From Hyphomicrobiales bacterium (GTDB taxonomy: Bacteria > Pseudomonadota > Alphaproteobacteria > Rhizobiales > Aestuariivirgaceae): a DNA stretch of 64,000 nucleotides. Under the pieces are notes generated by a model, which did no database searches, had not been told where the DNA came from, and saw only the letters and a program-made list of their open reading frames with translations. The stretch lies in contig JADJVV010000001.1 in NCBI GenBank assembly GCA_016710435.1, positions 1,944,501 through 2,008,500 of the forward strand, in the 5' to 3' direction. The translations under genes and the position numbers were made by a program. This document shows positions 60,626 to 64,000 of this stretch, one piece after another. Position 1 is the stretch's first letter. Every line of letters starts with the position of its first letter.

Positions 60626-61177
60626 ATGACCCAGACAGAAAATTTGCCGGGCGACAAGACGCTCCTGCTCGTGGATGACGACAAGCCGTTTCTCACACGC
60701 CTTGGCCGCGCCATGGAAGCCCGTGGTTTCGCCGTGCGCATGGCCGACACCGTGGCGGAAGGCATCGCCGAAGTGAAGAAACTCGCGCCCGGCTATGCCG
60801 TGGTCGATCTCCGCCTCGCCGACGGCAATGGCCTCGATGTGATCGAAGCGCTGCACACGGCCCGCCCCGATGCCCGCGTGGTGGTGCTCACGGGTTACGG
60901 CAACATCGCCACCGCTGTGACGGCGGTGAAGCTGGGTGCCATTGATTATCTCGCCAAGCCAGCCGATGCCGATGCCGTCTATGGCGCGCTGATGTCCGAC
61001 GACAAGGATCACCGCCAGGCGCTGCCCGAAAATCCCATGTCGGCTGATCGCGTGCGCTGGGAACACATCCAGCGCGTTTTCGAATTGTGCAACCGCAACG
61101 TCTCGGAAACAGCCCGCCGCCTCAACATGCACCGCCGCACCCTGCAACGCATCCTCGCCAAACGCGCCCCGAAGTAG
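60626..61177 (+). CDS. regA: Response regulator RegA/ActR
   Basis: This 183-residue protein has a receiver domain (about 12-125, acidic VDDD near 17-19, phospho-acceptor D61 in VVDLRLADGNG, K in LAKPADAD) and a Fis-type HTH at the C-terminus (VSETARRLNMHRRTLQRILAKR). The recognition region is the highly conserved RegA/PrrA/ActR form. It is phosphorylated by RegB, whose gene is 37 bases upstream. It is convergent with mmcB, 2 bases apart. Confidence 0.94.
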   Translation: MTQTENLPGDKTLLLVDDDKPFLTRLGRAMEARGFAVRMADTVAEGIAEVKKLAPGYAVVDLRLADGNGLDVIEALHTARPDARVVVLTGYGNIATAVTAVKLGAIDYLAKPADADAVYGALMSDDKDHRQALPENPMSADRVRWEHIQRVFELCNRNVSETARRLNMHRRTLQRILAKRAPK

Positions 61178-61179
61178 TT

Positions 61180-61644
61180 CTACATCTCCAGCGGATCGTA
61201 TAGCCCGTGCAGCCGCTGGGCGGCGGCGCGGCCGAACTGGAGCGTGACGGCCTTGCGGCGCGAGGCGTGCAGGGGGTGGTCTTCCGTCAGGCGGATGATT
61301 TCCGCACCATAGTGATCCGCCACCACAAGCCCCGCTTCCAACGGAATGATGGCTGCATCCATTGCCAGCGGAATGGCGAAGGAGAACCGGTCGCAATAGT
61401 CGCGGTATTCCGGCCATTTCTGGTCCGCCTTGTAATCTTCGGGGCACGACTTGATCTCGGCGATCCAGATGAAGCCGTCCTGCCGGATGCCGAAGACATC
61501 GGCCCTCCGCCCGCTTGCAAGCGAGAACTCGGTGATCACGGCAAAGCCGTGCTCGCGCATGAGACGGCAGACGCCACGCTGCACCGAAAGCGCCGTTTCC
61601 GATTGCCGGCCGTCAACGGGAAGGATGAGGCTGCTATGTGTCAT
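61180..61644 (-). CDS. mmcB: MmcB-family DNA repair protein
   Basis: This 154-residue protein has a PD-(D/E)XK-like nuclease core: GFAVITEFSLASGRRADVFGI and IWIAEIKSCPEDYKADQKW, with Asp, Glu and Lys in the order expected. It matches MmcB, a LexA-regulated alphaproteobacterial repair protein. ATG 61644 is inside the end of the upstream acyltransferase gene (11-base overlap), so the two are coupled. No SOS box was seen here. Confidence 0.86.
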   Translation of the reverse strand: MTHSSLILPVDGRQSETALSVQRGVCRLMREHGFAVITEFSLASGRRADVFGIRQDGFIWIAEIKSCPEDYKADQKWPEYRDYCDRFSFAIPLAMDAAIIPLEAGLVVADHYGAEIIRLTEDHPLHASRRKAVTLQFGRAAAQRLHGLYDPLEM

Positions 61645-62284
61645 GCTTGTCCAGGAACGCCTCCACGCTGAGGGTGCGCATATCGTCCACGGCCTGTGCC
61701 AGGCGGTCGTGGTCCCAGTCCCACCAGCCCAGCGCAATGATCCGTGTACGGATGGGTTCTTCAAAGCGCCAGCGGATGAGATTGGCGGCAACGCCACCGA
61801 CAACGGCGTAGGGCGGCACGTCCTTCGTCACCACCGCACCCGCCGCCACCACGGCACCATGGCCGATCGAAATCCCCGGCATGATGATGGCGCCATGGCC
61901 GACCCAGACGTCATGACCGACCGAAACGCGGCGCGCCTGCCTTTGCGCCCGGAATTCCTTGTCGATGCGCGCGCCCAGAAAATATTCGTTGGGGCGGTAG
62001 GTGATCTTGTGTTGCGAGATGCGATCAAGCGGATGGTCGAGTGCGTTCAGCCGTGCATTGGCGGCGATGGCGCAGAACTTGCCGATGTCACTGTAGATCG
62101 CCTCAACGCCCCGCTCCACGTACGAGTAGTCGCCGATGGTACATTCGGCGAGCACGGCCCGCTCCGCCACGTCGGTGAAGCGTCCGAGTTCGCAGGCACG
62201 CACCTGCGCCGTGGCGTGGACGCGCGGGCGTCCGTCGCGCGTGGCCTGCGGAGAATGACGCTGGGGCTGGCGGGTGGAATCCAT
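61634..62284 (-). CDS. Hexapeptide-repeat acyltransferase (DapH/DapD/GlmU-type, XAT class)
   Basis: This 216-residue left-handed beta-helix protein has hexapeptide repeats such as VHATAQVRACELG, CTIGDYSYVERG and VSVGHDVWVGHGAIIMPGISIGHGAVVAAGAVVTKDVPPYAVVGG (given in parts). It resembles the phosphonate-cluster acetyltransferases and the chloramphenicol/xenobiotic acetyltransferases. HP in NALDHPLDRISQHK is a typical active-site histidine. Phosphonate genes are not present, so the substrate is open. It overlaps mmcB by 11 bases. Confidence 0.84.
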   Translation of the reverse strand: MDSTRQPQRHSPQATRDGRPRVHATAQVRACELGRFTDVAERAVLAECTIGDYSYVERGVEAIYSDIGKFCAIAANARLNALDHPLDRISQHKITYRPNEYFLGARIDKEFRAQRQARRVSVGHDVWVGHGAIIMPGISIGHGAVVAAGAVVTKDVPPYAVVGGVAANLIRWRFEEPIRTRIIALGWWDWDHDRLAQAVDDMRTLSVEAFLDKHDT

Positions 62285-62302
62285 GGGCGGCAGACTAACA
62301 AA

Positions 62303-62328
62303 AAAGCCGCCCCCTGCGGAGCGGCTTT
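62303..62328 (-). terminator. Rho-independent terminator of rpmB
   Basis: AAAGCCGC (62303-62310) pairs with GCGGCTTT (62321-62328), with further partial pairing inside the loop. On the minus strand the stem is followed by a T-run (62299-62305). It lies 22 bases after the rpmB stop. Confidence 0.85.
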
Positions 62329-62350
62329 CTCAGGAATGGGTGCGGAAGGA

Positions 62351-62647
62351 TCAGGCGGCCTTCTGGCCGTCGACCTTCTTGGCGATGGCGCGCTTCAGCT
62401 TGAGGGCCTTGGCGGACAGTTCGTCGTTCTTCGCCTTGAGCAGGTAAGAGTCGAGACCGCCGCGGTGTTCCACCGTCTTCAGCGCATGGGCGCTGATGCG
62501 GAACGAATACGAGTTGCCCAGCGCATCCGACATGAGCGTGACGTCGCACAGGTTGGGCATGAAGCGCGTCTTGGTCTTGTTGTTGGCGTGGCTCACCTGG
62601 TTGCCCGAAAGCCAACCCTTGCCTGTGAATTCGCAGCGGCGCGACAT
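62351..62647 (-). CDS. rpmB: 50S ribosomal protein L28
   Basis: This 98-residue protein has the L28 opening MSRRCEFTGKGWLSGNQVSH and the NKTKTRFMPNLCDV and RISAHALKTVEHRGGLDSYL blocks. It is slightly longer than E. coli L28 by a lysine/alanine C-terminus. AAGTA-type weak ribosome site precedes ATG; a GGAGAG is 5 bases upstream. It stands alone, as in many Hyphomicrobiales, and is divergent from a helicase gene. Confidence 0.96.
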   Translation of the reverse strand: MSRRCEFTGKGWLSGNQVSHANNKTKTRFMPNLCDVTLMSDALGNSYSFRISAHALKTVEHRGGLDSYLLKAKNDELSAKALKLKRAIAKKVDGQKAA

Positions 62648-63298
62648 GATACTCTCCGTGATCTCAACGTAAGAAAGCCGGAAACTCCCGTTCCCGGCAC
62701 GAATTTGAAGGCTCCTTAGCGGTGTGGCCCCGGGAGGTCAAGCACAGAGCCGATCTCCGCCCGTGGATAAGGGCACTCTGGACCGCTGCGGGTCCGGATT
62801 CAACACCGCGAACGGTGCGTCCCATTTTGGGACAAGTGGTTAACGTGAACGCGCAAATGTCCCCGCAACCGGAGCCTGAAACCTTTGATTTCCATTCGCC
62901 CTGGTGGAAATTCAGTACCTCACCCCCTACAGATGGCGTGAACAAAACCTGAAAATCCACAGTTCAGCGATTCGGTCGCCATCTGTTCCGCCCGGGAACG
63001 CTTTGTTAAGGCGGTCCCTCGAATGCCATCCATATTGTTTACATCCGGGTAAGAAATGCCGGCCAAGTCTTAAGGCCGGCGAACGGAAAGGTGGGAATTC
63101 CGGTGGCTGCGGGACCGCCAGACCTTTCGGCAATCGCTCAAAATCCTTGGAACAAAAAGAGAAACCGGGGCTTTAACCGATTCGGGCGCGGTCTGTTCGC
63201 GCTTGAATCCGGAAGTTAACGGCCTGTGCCAAATGCAGTCTCAAAACCGCCTCACGGGAGTTGTCATTCGGCCGGGACGTCCTAAATTTCAGCAAGTT
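62648..63298. other. 650-base non-coding region between rpmB and the helicase
   Basis: No convincing gene is seen on either strand. It holds the rpmB promoter and several hairpins: GGACC-N6-GGTCC near 62780-62795, GTCCCA-TTT-TGGGAC at 62819-62833, and GCCGGCC-N9-GGCCGGC at 63058-63080. The last could end a small RNA, but no T-run follows. It is less GC-rich than its surroundings after 62830. Confidence 0.5.
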
Positions 63299-64000
63299 AT
63301 GAATTCCTCCCGCGCCAGCCAGCGCAACAGTCATGTGACTGCTGTCCTTGGCCCCACTAACACAGGCAAGACCCATTACGCCGTCGAGCGCATGCTGGCT
63401 CATGGCGGCGGCATGATCGGCTTGCCCCTGCGCCTGCTCGCCCGCGAGATCTACGACCGCGTGCGGCTGAGGGCAGGAGATCATGCCGTGGCGCTGGTCA
63501 CGGGCGAGGAGAAGATCATTCCCGTTCAGCCCCGCTATTGGGTCTGCACCGTGGAAGCCATGCCGCCGGATATCGATGTGCCGTTCCTCGCCATCGATGA
63601 AATCCAGTTGGCCAACGATCTGGAACGCGGCCACATCTTCACCGACCGCATCCTGCACCGCCGCGGCATCGACGAAACCATGCTGCTCGGTGCCTCGACC
63701 ATGCGCGGCATCCTCGAAAAACTTCTCCCGCGCACGACCTTCGTCAACCGTCCGCGCCTCTCGAAGCTCACCTACGCCGGACAGAAGAAGCTGTCGCGAT
63801 TGCCACGCCGCTCAGCCATCGTCGCCTTCTCGGCCGAGATGGTTTACACCGTGGCCGAATTGATCCGCCGCCAGCAGGGCGGTGCCGCAGTGGTGATGGG
63901 CGCCCTGTCGCCCCGCACCCGCAATGCCCAGGTGGCGCTCTATCAGTCCGGCGACGTGGACTATCTCGTAGCCACCGATGCGATCGGCATGGGCCTCAAC
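63299..64000 (+). CDS. Suv3-like DEAD-box helicase, 3' end outside window
   Basis: At least 234 residues are present. Walker A is GPTNTGKTH, motif II is AIDEIQLANDLERGH (DEIQ box), and the window ends at ATDAIGMGLN, a motif VI-type helicase block. This is the mitochondrial-Suv3/MgpS-type RNA helicase seen in alphaproteobacteria; such proteins unwind RNA or affect ribosomal RNA. ATG 63299 has no good ribosome site; an in-frame ATG at 63233 would add 22 residues (MQSQNRLTGVVIRPG) and is possible. The gene runs off the window end. Confidence 0.88.
   Translation, partial: MNSSRASQRNSHVTAVLGPTNTGKTHYAVERMLAHGGGMIGLPLRLLAREIYDRVRLRAGDHAVALVTGEEKIIPVQPRYWVCTVEAMPPDIDVPFLAIDEIQLANDLERGHIFTDRILHRRGIDETMLLGASTMRGILEKLLPRTTFVNRPRLSKLTYAGQKKLSRLPRRSAIVAFSAEMVYTVAELIRRQQGGAAVVMGALSPRTRNAQVALYQSGDVDYLVATDAIGMGLN

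Overview
The window is GC-rich chromosomal DNA from an alphaproteobacterium, most probably of the order Hyphomicrobiales (Rhizobiales). Evidence: an Irr-type box in front of a membrane-bound ferritin (mbfA), a RegB/RegA (ActS/ActR) redox pair, an MmcB gene, an argJ/parvulin/secA neighbourhood, a Calvin-type class II aldolase and DUF1127. No prophage, IS element or CRISPR array was seen; the only RNA gene found is tRNA-Arg(CCU). Coding density is high and many genes overlap or are a few bases apart.

Layout. 1-8.0 kb: the end of a HAD phosphatase, a SorC-type regulator and a complete polyol operon: ABC transporter smoE-F-G-K, sorbitol dehydrogenase smoS and mannitol dehydrogenase mtlK. 8.0-14.2 kb: a sulfide-response locus, with a DUF2892 membrane protein, a BigR/SqrR-type persulfide-sensing repressor, and an operon of RND adaptor, RND pump and sulfide:quinone oxidoreductase; two related AT-rich operators sit at both control regions. 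14.2-16.1 kb: xsc (sulfoacetaldehyde acetyltransferase) with a perfect CTGGACCTA inverted repeat upstream. 16.2-24.1 kb: tRNA-Arg, a methyltransferase, a CoA-transferase, TetR, SnoaL-like, secreted and cytochrome c proteins, a TPR gene with an upstream DUF1127 gene, and an AraC regulator. 24.1-30 kb: fba, an ion channel with a zinc ribbon, DUF3750, a two-subunit aconitase X, a GyrI-like protein and a CPBP protease.

30-39 kb: ffh and rpsP (not followed by rimM-trmD), a HisC-like aminotransferase, a frameshifted GGDEF-EAL gene, upp, a response regulator, and a cytochrome c'/diheme cytochrome c pair in which the second gene has no canonical start codon. 39-47 kb: argJ-mutT and a parvulin isomerase divergent from secA, a PAP2 protein, and Irr-box/mbfA. 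47-54.5 kb: a 988-residue aminotransferase-dehydrogenase fusion (SerC-like plus SerA-like) behind a PuuB-like oxidase, divergent from a PuuA-like glutamine synthetase, then an L,D-transpeptidase. 54.5-58.4 kb: an unusual four-gene operon of epimerase, Tm-1 N-domain (UPF0261), TIM-barrel 'PEP hydrolase' and tandem SRPBCC protein, with a palindromic operator. 58.4-64 kb: PfpI, regB, regA, mmcB, a hexapeptide acyltransferase, rpmB, a 650-base non-coding stretch, and the start of a Suv3-like helicase cut by the window end.

The most promising undescribed systems are the BigR-controlled RND pump/SQR operon, the split Tm-1 operon and the SerC-SerA fusion.
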